From assembly GCA_036556805.1 (NCBI GenBank), contig DATBIS010000001.1, positions 1 through 34,287 on the forward strand: a stretch of DNA of 34,287 nucleotides, written 5' to 3'. Made by a program: the position numbers and the translations under genes. Shown here in pieces: positions 1-6,282 of this stretch; within the stretch, counting starts at the first letter, position 1, and every line of letters begins with the position of its first letter. Origin of the DNA: DATBIS01 sp036556805. Lineage in GTDB: Bacteria > Actinomycetota > UBA4738 > HRBIN12. Under the pieces are notes generated by a model. The model did no database searches. It was given only the letters and a program-made list of their open reading frames with translations, and was not told the origin of the DNA.

Positions 1-659
1 TCACGGCGGCGTTCCTCGTGGCGTCGTTCACCGTCGGCAAGACCTTCATGCGGAAGACCATGCGATTCAGCGCGAGGCTGCGCATGCCGTATCCGCAGGT
101 TTCGATGATGCTGTTCCTGGTGTTCGCCTTCGGCGCCGTCACGCAGGCGATCGGCGTGCACCTCGTGCTCGGCGCCTTCGTCGCGGCCATCCTCATCGGA
201 CGGCTTCCCTCCGTGGACAAGTCGGCCGTGGACTCCATCCGGCAGGTCGGGATGGGATTCTTCGTGCCCTTCTTCTTCGCGTACACGGGCATCAAGGTGG
301 ACCTGACTTCCTTGCGGGGCAACGCCCTCGTGTTCGCGCTGATCGCCGTCCTGGTGGCCTGCGTGGGCAAGGTGATCGGGGGCACGCTCGGAACGCGAAT
401 CGGCGGCCTGCCTCGGTGGGAGGCGATCGCCGTCGGAGTCGGCCTGAACGCGCGAGGGGCGATGGAGCTCGTGATCGCGGCGATCGGCCTCTCGATCGGC
501 GTCCTCAACGACGCCTCGTACGCGATCATCGTGCTCATCGCCGTGCTCACGACCGTGATGGCCGCGCCGTTGCTGAAGTATTGCGTCGAGCGTGCGCGGA
601 CGACCGACGGATCGACGACGATCCCCGAGGCACAGGAGACCTCCGAGCTGAGTGCGTGA
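1..659 (+). CDS. Kef-type (CPA2) cation/proton antiporter, C-terminal part
   Basis: Partial gene open through the left edge; the reading frame starts at base 3 and the true start is outside the window. About 218 residues remain, nearly all hydrophobic, with roughly six membrane spans and a short polar tail. The stretch GLNARGAMELV and the following IIVLIAVLTTVMAAPLL are typical of the last helices of monovalent cation/proton antiporters of the CPA2 family, which exchange Na+ or K+ for H+ across the cytoplasmic membrane. It is followed after 30 bp by the Cys-rich gene at 690 and so probably heads the halogenase operon. A second, complete antiporter of the same broad family closes the cluster at 4847, with the comparable motif LLNTRGLLVLV. 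Family assignment is firm; the ion transported cannot be told from sequence. Confidence 0.85.
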   Translation, partial: TAAFLVASFTVGKTFMRKTMRFSARLRMPYPQVSMMLFLVFAFGAVTQAIGVHLVLGAFVAAILIGRLPSVDKSAVDSIRQVGMGFFVPFFFAYTGIKVDLTSLRGNALVFALIAVLVACVGKVIGGTLGTRIGGLPRWEAIAVGVGLNARGAMELVIAAIGLSIGVLNDASYAIIVLIAVLTTVMAAPLLKYCVERARTTDGSTTIPEAQETSELSA

Positions 660-689
660 GCTCGACACACCGACGATGGGAAGGACGAC

Positions 690-917
690 ATGAGCGACAT
701 GGAACGGCTACCGGCTCGACGCCGAGACGAGGAGAGCGACTGGCACGATCTCGTCTCCGCGAACTGCCCGCATTGCAGCTGCGAATACTTCGTGGCGAAG
801 GACGACGCCGAGATCGTGTGGGATCCGGGCAAGGCGTGGGACGAGGGGTGCAGCGACCGCGAGTGCCACTGTCACATCGAGCCCGTGGTGGGAGCCCACC
901 GTCCCGCCGACCACTGA
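690..917 (+). CDS. Cys-rich 75-residue protein, possible metal-binding
   Basis: Unrecognised small protein. The ATG at 690 is preceded by a good ribosome binding site (GGGAAGGA at 678-685). The product is acidic and soluble, with two Cys clusters: NCPHCSC near residue 25 and CSDRECHCH near residue 54, a spacing that suits a zinc ribbon or a small Fe-S or metal site. It sits 30 bp after the antiporter and 28 bp before the halogenase-like gene, all in one direction, so it is likely co-transcribed with both. A carrier, accessory or regulatory role for the flavoenzyme is possible but is only inferred from position. No paralogue is seen beside the second halogenase-like gene. No homologous family is recognised. 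Confidence 0.7.
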   Translation: MSDMERLPARRRDEESDWHDLVSANCPHCSCEYFVAKDDAEIVWDPGKAWDEGCSDRECHCHIEPVVGAHRPADH

Positions 918-945
918 CCGACCGAACGATTCGAAAGGACGTGAG

Positions 946-2394
946 ATGACCGACGCTCGAACGCTCGACACCGAGGTGATCATCGTGGGGGGTGGGCCCG
1001 CCGGATCCGCGCTCGGCACCCTCTTGGGCATGGACGGGATCCCGTGCATGATCCTCGAGAAGGACATCCACCCGCGCGACCACGTCGGGGAGTCGCTCGT
1101 GCCGTCCACGAACCTGGTGTTCAAGCGGATCAACTTCCTCGACAAGATGAACGACGCCGGGTTCATGCACAAGCCCGGCGCGGCCTGGAACGGTCCCCGT
1201 TCGCCGCTGTGGAAGTTCGTCGAGGTGCCTCTGTTCGAATACCCGATCGAGGGCGGCCCACAGCCGTACACCTACAACGTCGAGCGCGACGCGATGGACG
1301 CCATGCTCATCCGCCACGCGCACGAGCACGGCGCGAAGGTCCTGCAGGGCGTGAAGGTGCGTCACGTCATCTTCGAGGACGACCGGGCGGTCGGCGTCCG
1401 CGTGCAGGTGGCCGACGGCTGGGAGCGCGACCTTTACGCGAGGTACGTCGTCGATGCGAGCGGACGCCGCTGCCTGCTCGCGAACCAGTTGAAGATGAAG
1501 CACAACGATCCGACGTTCAACCAGTTCTGCATCTACTCGTGGTTCGAGGGTGTGAAGCAACCGCCCGAGCGCATCGCAGGCTATTCGCTCTTCTACTTCC
1601 TCGGGCTCAACCAGGCGTGGGGGTGGCAGTTCCCGCTGCGAGGAGGCAAGAGCACCATCGGCATCGTGCTCGACAAAGAGGACTTCCAGAAGTCGGGCAA
1701 GGACGCCGAGGAGTTCTTCTTCTCGCTCGTCGACCTGAACGACACGTTCCGCCACGCAATGAGCGAGGCGAGGCGCATCCGGCCGTTCTGGGTCGAGGGG
1801 GATTACTCCTACAAGATCGACCGCTTCGCAGGCCCCGGCTGGCTGCTCGCGGGCGACGCGCTGCGGTTCGTCGACCCGATCTTCTCCTCGGGCGTCGACG
1901 TGGCGCTGTACTCCGGGCTCCACGCGTACGAGACCCTGATCGACGTGATGCGGAACGGCAACGAGGAGCAGGCGTTCGGCGCCTATCACAAGCGCGTCGA
2001 GGACGGCGCCGACATCTGGTACGACATGATCTCGATGTTCTACCGACTGCAGAACCTCGTGACGAAATACGTGTCCAGCCCGCATACCCGAGAGATGTTC
2101 GTGCGCGCGCTGCAGGGGAACCCCTATGACCTGAAGGCGCAGGCGCGATCGAGGGCCTTGCTGGACCTGATGCAGGAGTCGTACGAACGCGTGATGCAGG
2201 TGCCGGGCAACCTGCTCCGGCCTTGGGCGATGGACCCCGAGAAGTACCACACGCTCACCTGCCCCACGTGTCTCGGCGTCGCCGACTACTGGCCGGAGGA
2301 GGAGGCCTTCATCTGCCGGCGCTGCGGCGCGAAGGCCCCAGCGGTGTCGATGCGGGGTCCCGTCGGCGCACCGGAGCCGGACCCGGTAGGTTGA
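946..2394 (+). CDS. Flavin-dependent-halogenase-like FAD protein with C-terminal zinc ribbon (copy 1)
   Basis: A 482-residue flavoprotein. Residues 11-20 hold the FAD-binding GGGPAG, 48-50 the GES motif, and 303-317 the GD...DP...SGV motif that closes the FAD site in this superfamily. Two features point to halogenases rather than plain monooxygenases: K76 in GFMHKPGA aligns with the conserved Lys that carries the active halogen species, and WGWQFP at 225-230 is a variant of the WxWxIP signature (Ile replaced by Phe). The last 45 residues add a four-Cys ribbon (C439, C442, C457, C460) that I do not know from characterised halogenases. The start is ATG with AAAGGA upstream. The copy at 3355 is a close paralogue with identical spacing of every motif. 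The substrate is unknown; a reductase or hydroxylase role of the geranylgeranyl-reductase type remains possible. Confidence 0.8.
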   Translation: MTDARTLDTEVIIVGGGPAGSALGTLLGMDGIPCMILEKDIHPRDHVGESLVPSTNLVFKRINFLDKMNDAGFMHKPGAAWNGPRSPLWKFVEVPLFEYPIEGGPQPYTYNVERDAMDAMLIRHAHEHGAKVLQGVKVRHVIFEDDRAVGVRVQVADGWERDLYARYVVDASGRRCLLANQLKMKHNDPTFNQFCIYSWFEGVKQPPERIAGYSLFYFLGLNQAWGWQFPLRGGKSTIGIVLDKEDFQKSGKDAEEFFFSLVDLNDTFRHAMSEARRIRPFWVEGDYSYKIDRFAGPGWLLAGDALRFVDPIFSSGVDVALYSGLHAYETLIDVMRNGNEEQAFGAYHKRVEDGADIWYDMISMFYRLQNLVTKYVSSPHTREMFVRALQGNPYDLKAQARSRALLDLMQESYERVMQVPGNLLRPWAMDPEKYHTLTCPTCLGVADYWPEEEAFICRRCGAKAPAVSMRGPVGAPEPDPVG

Positions 2395-2403
2395 GCCGCC
2401 CCC

Positions 2404-2430
2404 GTCCCTCGGCGGCGGTCGCCGAGGGAC
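2404..2430 (+). terminator. Strong hairpin after halogenase copy 1
   Basis: A perfect 11-bp stem, GTCCCTCGGCG (2404-2414) with CGCCGAGGGAC (2420-2430), and a 5-nt loop. It begins 9 bp after the stop of the halogenase-like gene and ends 24 bp before the regulator. There is no T-tract, so it may stop transcription, protect the 3' end of the upstream message or dampen read-through into the regulator. Confidence 0.55.
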
Positions 2431-2446
2431 GCGGCGGATCGAAGGA

Positions 2447-2466
2447 CGGGAGTCTTGCCGCGGAAG
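2447..2466 (+). promoter_or_regulatory. Repeat A: candidate operator at the regulator start
   Basis: The 20-bp stretch beginning CGGGAGTCTTGCCGCGG matches 18 of 20 bases of the stretch at 3324-3343 upstream of the second halogenase-like gene. It spans the TTG start codon at 2455. Two matching sites next to a DNA-binding protein suggest autoregulation together with control of the downstream gene. Shared origin by local duplication is the alternative. Confidence 0.4.
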
Positions 2467-3189
2467 TGGACGTTTCTCTCGACGCACGGTGAGGTCTTGG
2501 TCGCACTCGCCGAAAGGCCGGATCTTCGCCTGCGCGAGATCGCCGAGGCCGTCGGCATCACCCCGCGCGCGGTGCAGTCGACCGTCAGCGACCTGGTCGA
2601 GGCCGGCTTTCTCGATCGCCGGCGCGAGGGCCGGCGCAACTTCTACAGGGTTCGCGGCGACCGACCCCTCGAGGGATCCGGAACGACCGATCACGTGGTC
2701 GCGGACCTCATTCGCGCGCTGGTTTCTGACCCGGGGACGGGGCCGCCGAATCCCGGCCACCGTCTCGCGCTCGTCCTCGGCTGCAGCGACCACCGCTTCC
2801 AGGAGCCGCTGCGAACGCTCCTCGCGAGCCTCGGGCTGCTCAGCGAGGCCGAGGTCGTGCTGTGGCCGGGCGGCGCGGCATCCCTCACCGGCCCCGAAGG
2901 TGGGCTGATCCTGGAAGTGATGTCGCTCGCCGTCGGGGCGGAGCCGCCGAAGCGGGTGGTGCTCGTCGCGCACGAGGGGTGTCATGTGCGCGGGGCATTC
3001 CGCTCGACCGGAGACGACTTCGGGAGCGCCCGCGAGGTCAACCGGCGCCGGCGCACCACGATCGCGAACATCCAGGCGGCGTTCGGCGTTCGGCCCGAGC
3101 TCTGGTACCTCACGGCGCGCGGGGCGTCCCTCGTTGGATCCCGCGGCCGAGTCCTCGAGCCGTCTCCGCCCGGCATCGTTCTGGCATGA
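2455..3189 (+). CDS. Winged-helix regulator fused to a beta-carbonic-anhydrase-like domain
   Basis: A 244-residue two-domain protein. Residues about 8-70 form a MarR/ArsR-like winged helix (LREIAEAVGITPRAVQSTVS is the helix-turn-helix, EGRRNFYRV the wing). Residues about 102-240 carry the zinc-site pattern of beta-carbonic anhydrases: C110-x-D112-x-R114 (GCSDHRF) and H173-x2-C176 (HEGCH), in the right order and spacing, so C110, H173 and C176 are expected to bind Zn and D112/R114 to form the usual dyad. Beta-carbonic anhydrases interconvert CO2 and bicarbonate; here the domain could instead sense bicarbonate, CO2 or zinc. TTG is chosen as start because GAAGGA lies 8 bp upstream; another in-frame TTG follows at about residue 15. 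The gene sits between the two halogenase-like genes. The fusion is seen directly; the sensing role is inference. Confidence 0.75.
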   Translation: MPRKWTFLSTHGEVLVALAERPDLRLREIAEAVGITPRAVQSTVSDLVEAGFLDRRREGRRNFYRVRGDRPLEGSGTTDHVVADLIRALVSDPGTGPPNPGHRLALVLGCSDHRFQEPLRTLLASLGLLSEAEVVLWPGGAASLTGPEGGLILEVMSLAVGAEPPKRVVLVAHEGCHVRGAFRSTGDDFGSAREVNRRRRTTIANIQAAFGVRPELWYLTARGASLVGSRGRVLEPSPPGIVLA

Positions 3190-3354
3190 GAACGGCGATC
3201 GGGGTACGCAGGACGACGTAGAAAAGATACGAGCGAGCGAGCGTTATTTGGGGAAGCTCATTTCCTACATTGGTGTCGGCGTCGCCGGCGGCCGTCGGCG
3301 ACGTTCGGGCGCATAGAAGTCCGCGGGAGTCTGGCCGCGGGAGAGGAGAGGGTC
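3190..3354 (+). promoter_or_regulatory. Intergenic control region before halogenase copy 2
   Basis: A 165-bp gap whose first half (about 3215-3275) is the most AT-rich stretch of the neighbourhood, as expected for a promoter, although no convincing -35/-10 pair could be fixed. It also holds a 7-bp hairpin (GTCGCCG 3281-3287 with CGGCGAC 3296-3302) and the repeat described at 3321-3343. Confidence 0.4.
3321..3343 (+). promoter_or_regulatory. Repeat B: CCGCGG-N8-CCGCGG candidate operator
   Basis: Two copies of CCGCGGGAG (3321-3329 and 3335-3343). Because CCGCGG is self-complementary, the pair CCGCGG-N8-CCGCGG reads as both a direct and an inverted repeat, which suits a dimeric winged-helix protein. 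Bases 3324-3343 match repeat A at 2447-2466 in 18 of 20 positions. It ends 11 bp before the GTG start of the second halogenase-like gene. Confidence 0.4.
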
Positions 3355-4782
3355 GTGGCACCGGAGCGCGAGTACGACGCAGACGTGATCATCATCGGCG
3401 GTGGGCCCGCTGGGTCCGCGCTTGGAACCCTGCTCGCGAAGGACGGCCTGAAGGCCATCATCCTGGAGAAGGACATCCATCCGCGTGACCACGTGGGCGA
3501 GTCGCTCACGCCGTCGACGAACCTCGTCTTCAAGCAGCTCGGGGTGCTCGACAAGCTGAACGACGCGGGCTTCGTGCGGAAGCCGGGCACGGGGTGGAAC
3601 GCGCCGCGATCGCCGCTGTGGAAGTTCATCGAGATCTGGCTGTTCGAGTTCCCGATCCCCGGGGGCCCGCAGCCCTTCACCTACAACCTCGAGCGCGATC
3701 AGCTCGACACCATCATGCTGCGGCACGCGCACGAGAGCGGCGCGAAGGTGCTGCAGGGCGTGCGGGTCCAAAACGTCTTGTTCGAGGAGGGCCGCGCGGT
3801 GGGCGTGCGTGCGCAGGTGCTCGACGGCTGGGAGCGTGACCTCTATGCGAAGGTGATCGTGGACGCGTCGGGCCGCCGCTGCATGATGGCGAACCAGCTG
3901 AAGATGAAGCACAAGGACTCCCGCTTCAACCAGTTCTGCATCTACTCGTGGTTCGAGGGCGTGACGGAGCCGCCCGAGCGGTACAAGGGGTTCACGCTCT
4001 TCTACTTCCTCGGGATGAACCAAGCCTGGACGTGGCACATCCCGCTCCGCAACGGGCGGACGTCGATGGGCATCGTCTTGGACAAGGAGGACTTCCAGAA
4101 GTCCGGGAAGGATCCGGAGGAGTTCTTCTACTCCCTCGTGAAGCGCAACGCGACGTTCACCGACGCGATGAAGGACGCCGTTCGCGTGCGACCCTGGTGG
4201 ATCGAGGGCGACTATTCCTACAAGATCGACACGTTCGCCGGACCGGGCTGGCTGCTGGTGGGCGACGCGTTGCGGTTCGTCGACCCGATCTTCTCTTCCG
4301 GCGTCGACGTGGCGATGTTCTCGTCCGTGTACGCGTACGAAACCATCACGAAGGCCTTCGAGACGGGCAACGAGGAAAAGGTCTTCCAGGAGTACGCGCA
4401 GCGCGTCGAGACCGGGGTCGACATCTGGTACGACCTCATCTCGATGTTCTACAAGTTGCAGAACCTGCTCACGAGGTACGCGACGAGCCCTCACCGCCGC
4501 GAGCAGATCGTGCGGACGCTGCAGGGCAACCCGTACATTCCCGAGACGCAGGAGCGGGCCCGGAAGCTCCTTGCCGACATGCAGGCCTCCTACGACAAGG
4601 TGATGGCGACGCCGGGGAGTCTGATGCGCCCGTGGGCGATGGACCCCGAGAAGGACGGCACGCTCACGTGTCCGTCGTGCCTCGGCGTCGCCGACTACTG
4701 GGCCGAGGAGGACGCCTTCGTATGCCGGCGGTGTGGGAACAAGGCCTCCGCCGCCGCCTACCACCCGGTCGCGACGGCCTGA
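3355..4782 (+). CDS. Flavin-dependent-halogenase-like FAD protein with C-terminal zinc ribbon (copy 2)
   Basis: A 475-residue paralogue of the protein at 946, collinear with it from residue 10 to 460. It keeps GGGPAG (15-20), GES (48-50), the putative catalytic K76 in GFVRKPG, and a perfect halogenase signature WTWHIP at about 225-230 followed by LRNGRTSMGIVLDKE, which matches the usual continuation in phenol/pyrrole halogenases. The GDALRFVDPIFSSGVDVA block and the four-Cys ribbon (C439, C442, C457, C460) are retained. The GTG start has a strong GAGAGGAGAGGG ribosome site. It is probably transcribed from its own promoter in the 165-bp gap upstream. A partner flavin reductase, needed by true halogenases, is not present in the cluster. 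The substrate is unknown. Confidence 0.82.
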   Translation: MAPEREYDADVIIIGGGPAGSALGTLLAKDGLKAIILEKDIHPRDHVGESLTPSTNLVFKQLGVLDKLNDAGFVRKPGTGWNAPRSPLWKFIEIWLFEFPIPGGPQPFTYNLERDQLDTIMLRHAHESGAKVLQGVRVQNVLFEEGRAVGVRAQVLDGWERDLYAKVIVDASGRRCMMANQLKMKHKDSRFNQFCIYSWFEGVTEPPERYKGFTLFYFLGMNQAWTWHIPLRNGRTSMGIVLDKEDFQKSGKDPEEFFYSLVKRNATFTDAMKDAVRVRPWWIEGDYSYKIDTFAGPGWLLVGDALRFVDPIFSSGVDVAMFSSVYAYETITKAFETGNEEKVFQEYAQRVETGVDIWYDLISMFYKLQNLLTRYATSPHRREQIVRTLQGNPYIPETQERARKLLADMQASYDKVMATPGSLMRPWAMDPEKDGTLTCPSCLGVADYWAEEDAFVCRRCGNKASAAAYHPVATA

Positions 4783-4791
4783 GCCGTCGCG
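4770..4791 (+). terminator. Hairpin with the stop codon of halogenase copy 2 in its loop
   Basis: A 9-bp perfect stem, CGCGACGGC (4770-4778) with GCCGTCGCG (4783-4791), around the loop CTGA, which contains the TGA stop (4780-4782). No T-tract follows. It may end transcription inefficiently or limit the message for the antiporter downstream. Confidence 0.5.
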
Positions 4792-4803
4792 CCCACACGA
4801 TCG

Positions 4804-4826
4804 CGGCCGGAGGTCCCGTCCGGCCG
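4804..4826 (+). other. Second hairpin before the antiporter
   Basis: An 8-bp perfect stem, CGGCCGGA (4804-4811) with TCCGGCCG (4819-4826), and a 7-nt loop, lying 13 bp after the previous hairpin and 8 bp before the GGAGGT ribosome site of the antiporter gene. It could be a tandem terminator or a leader structure. Confidence 0.4.
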
Positions 4827-4846
4827 AGCGGATGGGAGGTCATCGG

Positions 4847-6148
4847 ATGATCGGCTCGATCGTGCACCCGGCGGCGCCGCTCGACGTCGTGGGCGCGAAG
4901 CTCACCGCGTACGTGCTCCTCGACGTCTTCCTCATCGTGGCCCTCGCGAGGGTCCTCGGGGGCCTCATGATGAAGATCGGACAGCCTCGCGTGGTCGGCG
5001 AGATCCTTGCGGGCATCCTGCTCGGCCCGACCCTGATCGGGTCGGACCTCTCGCTCTACGTTGCGCCCGCCGAGGCCCGACCCGCGCTCGCCGTGATCGC
5101 GACGGTCGCGCTGATCCTGTTCATGTTCCTCGCCGGCGTCGAGTACGACACGTCGGTCGTCTCCGGGCGCGCCGGGCAAGCGGGACTGCTCGCCGTGCTC
5201 GCGGTGGCGATCCCCGCGGCGTTCGGTTTTCCGGTCGCGCTCGCGATGCACAACGTGACGTACGCAGGGCCCCGGGGGGACTCCTTCCTGCCCTTCGCGC
5301 TGTTCATCGGAGCAGCGCTCTCCGTGACGGCGTTCCCCGTCATGGCGCACATCCTCATGGAGCGCGGCGAGCTCAACACGAAGATGGGCGGCCTCGGCGT
5401 CGCGACCACGGGGATCATGTCGGTCATCATGTTCCTGTTCATCGCCTTCGCCGCCGCGGTGGCCGCGTCGAACGGCTTCGGGGGCCTCTTCCTCAAGCTC
5501 GGTGAAGTCGTGGCGTTCGGCGGCGTGTCGTGGCTCCTGGTGCGCCCGGCCCTCGAGCGAATCCTGCCGCCGATGATGCAGGATGGCTCGCTCTCGGGGA
5601 ACGGCATGGCGATCGCGTTTGCGGGGATGATCCTCTTCGGCTTCATCGGAGACCGGATCGGGATCAACGCACTGGTCGGCGGGTTCGCGTGGGGGCTGAT
5701 CCTTCCGCGGGATCGAACGCTTCGGCTCTCGATCTCCTCGAAGGTGAAGGACATCGCGATGATCCTGTTCCTGCCGGTGTTCTTCGCTCTTGCCGGGTTC
5801 TCGACCGACCTGAAGCTGCTGAAGCCTGAGACCCTGGGGGTGCTCGCCATCGTCCTCGTGGCCGCGATCGCGAGCAAGTTCCTCTCGGCGGTGCCGGCGA
5901 AGGCCTTTGGGCTCGACTGGGGGGAGGTCGGCGTCCTGGGCTCGCTGTTGAACACGCGCGGGCTGCTGGTGCTCGTCGTGGGCCTGATCGGCCTCACCCT
6001 CGAGATCATCACGGTGACGACCTTCACGATCATCGTCGTCGTGGCGCTCGTCACGAACCTGATGACGCTGCCCCTGCTGAACCGTTTCTCGACGAAGGGG
6101 CCGGTGGGGCACGCGGAGCCGGCAAGCCAGCCGCAGACGGTCTCGTAG
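4847..6148 (+). CDS. Kef-type (CPA2) cation/proton antiporter, complete
   Basis: A 433-residue membrane protein with about twelve hydrophobic segments. GQPRVVGEILAGILLGP (residues 45-61) and LSVTAFPVMAHIL are hallmark CPA2 motifs, and LLNTRGLLVLVV near the C-terminus is the late-helix motif. Such proteins exchange Na+ or K+ for H+ across the cytoplasmic membrane. The ATG at 4847 is preferred over upstream in-frame starts because GGAGGT lies 6 bp before it and the protein then begins directly with the family N-terminus. No cytoplasmic TrkA-N or Usp domain is attached. It closes the halogenase cluster, mirroring the truncated antiporter at the left edge. Any link between ion exchange and the flavoenzymes is inferred from this repeated arrangement. 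Confidence 0.88.
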   Translation: MIGSIVHPAAPLDVVGAKLTAYVLLDVFLIVALARVLGGLMMKIGQPRVVGEILAGILLGPTLIGSDLSLYVAPAEARPALAVIATVALILFMFLAGVEYDTSVVSGRAGQAGLLAVLAVAIPAAFGFPVALAMHNVTYAGPRGDSFLPFALFIGAALSVTAFPVMAHILMERGELNTKMGGLGVATTGIMSVIMFLFIAFAAAVAASNGFGGLFLKLGEVVAFGGVSWLLVRPALERILPPMMQDGSLSGNGMAIAFAGMILFGFIGDRIGINALVGGFAWGLILPRDRTLRLSISSKVKDIAMILFLPVFFALAGFSTDLKLLKPETLGVLAIVLVAAIASKFLSAVPAKAFGLDWGEVGVLGSLLNTRGLLVLVVGLIGLTLEIITVTTFTIIVVVALVTNLMTLPLLNRFSTKGPVGHAEPASQPQTVS

Positions 6149-6165
6149 TTCGGGCGTCACCGCCG

Positions 6166-6182
6166 CTCTCGAGGGTCGAGAG
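6166..6182 (+). terminator. Hairpin after the antiporter gene
   Basis: A 7-bp perfect stem, CTCTCGA (6166-6172) with TCGAGAG (6176-6182), and a GGG loop, 17 bp after the antiporter stop. There is no T-tract. It separates the halogenase cluster from the zinc operon promoter. Confidence 0.45.
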
Positions 6183-6204
6183 GCCGGACTTGCCTGCAGT
6201 CCTG

Positions 6205-6234
6205 TTGCAAGTACTTGCAAGAACGTCGTAGGGT
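6205..6234 (+). promoter_or_regulatory. Promoter with Fur-family palindrome for the znu operon
   Basis: TTGCAA-GTAC-TTGCAA at 6205-6220 is a perfect 16-bp palindrome of the TTGCAA/TTGCAA type known for Fur-family proteins (compare the nickel regulator Nur of Streptomyces, with N5 spacing). Its left half can serve as a -35 element, with TAGGGT (6229-6234) as -10 after an 18-bp spacer. A bound repressor would therefore block RNA polymerase. The Fur-family gene at 8919-9368 is the obvious candidate, and its own promoter carries a related TTGCA-N2-TGCAA site. Confidence 0.7.
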
Positions 6235-6282
6235 ATCTGCCACGCCCCGCAGGATGTCGAAAGGGGGCGTGGGAGGTCACGG

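Noticed and set aside
547..2985. Long minus-strand open frame (812 codons) opposite the first halogenase-like gene
   Set aside because: Arg/Pro/His-rich translation without domains, lying antisense to well-supported genes. High GC at third positions leaves antisense frames open.
3229..3242. GAGC/GAGCGAGCG repeats as a tandem-repeat element or CRISPR remnant
   Set aside because: Only about three 4-bp units; no spacer-repeat structure anywhere in the window.
3265..4764. Minus-strand open frame (499 codons) opposite halogenase copy 2
   Set aside because: Its translation parallels the antisense frame of copy 1 only because the sense genes are paralogues. No motifs and no start signals.
4664..6280. 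Minus-strand open frame opposite the antiporter
   Set aside because: Highly charged, low-complexity translation; the sense strand encodes a clear membrane protein.
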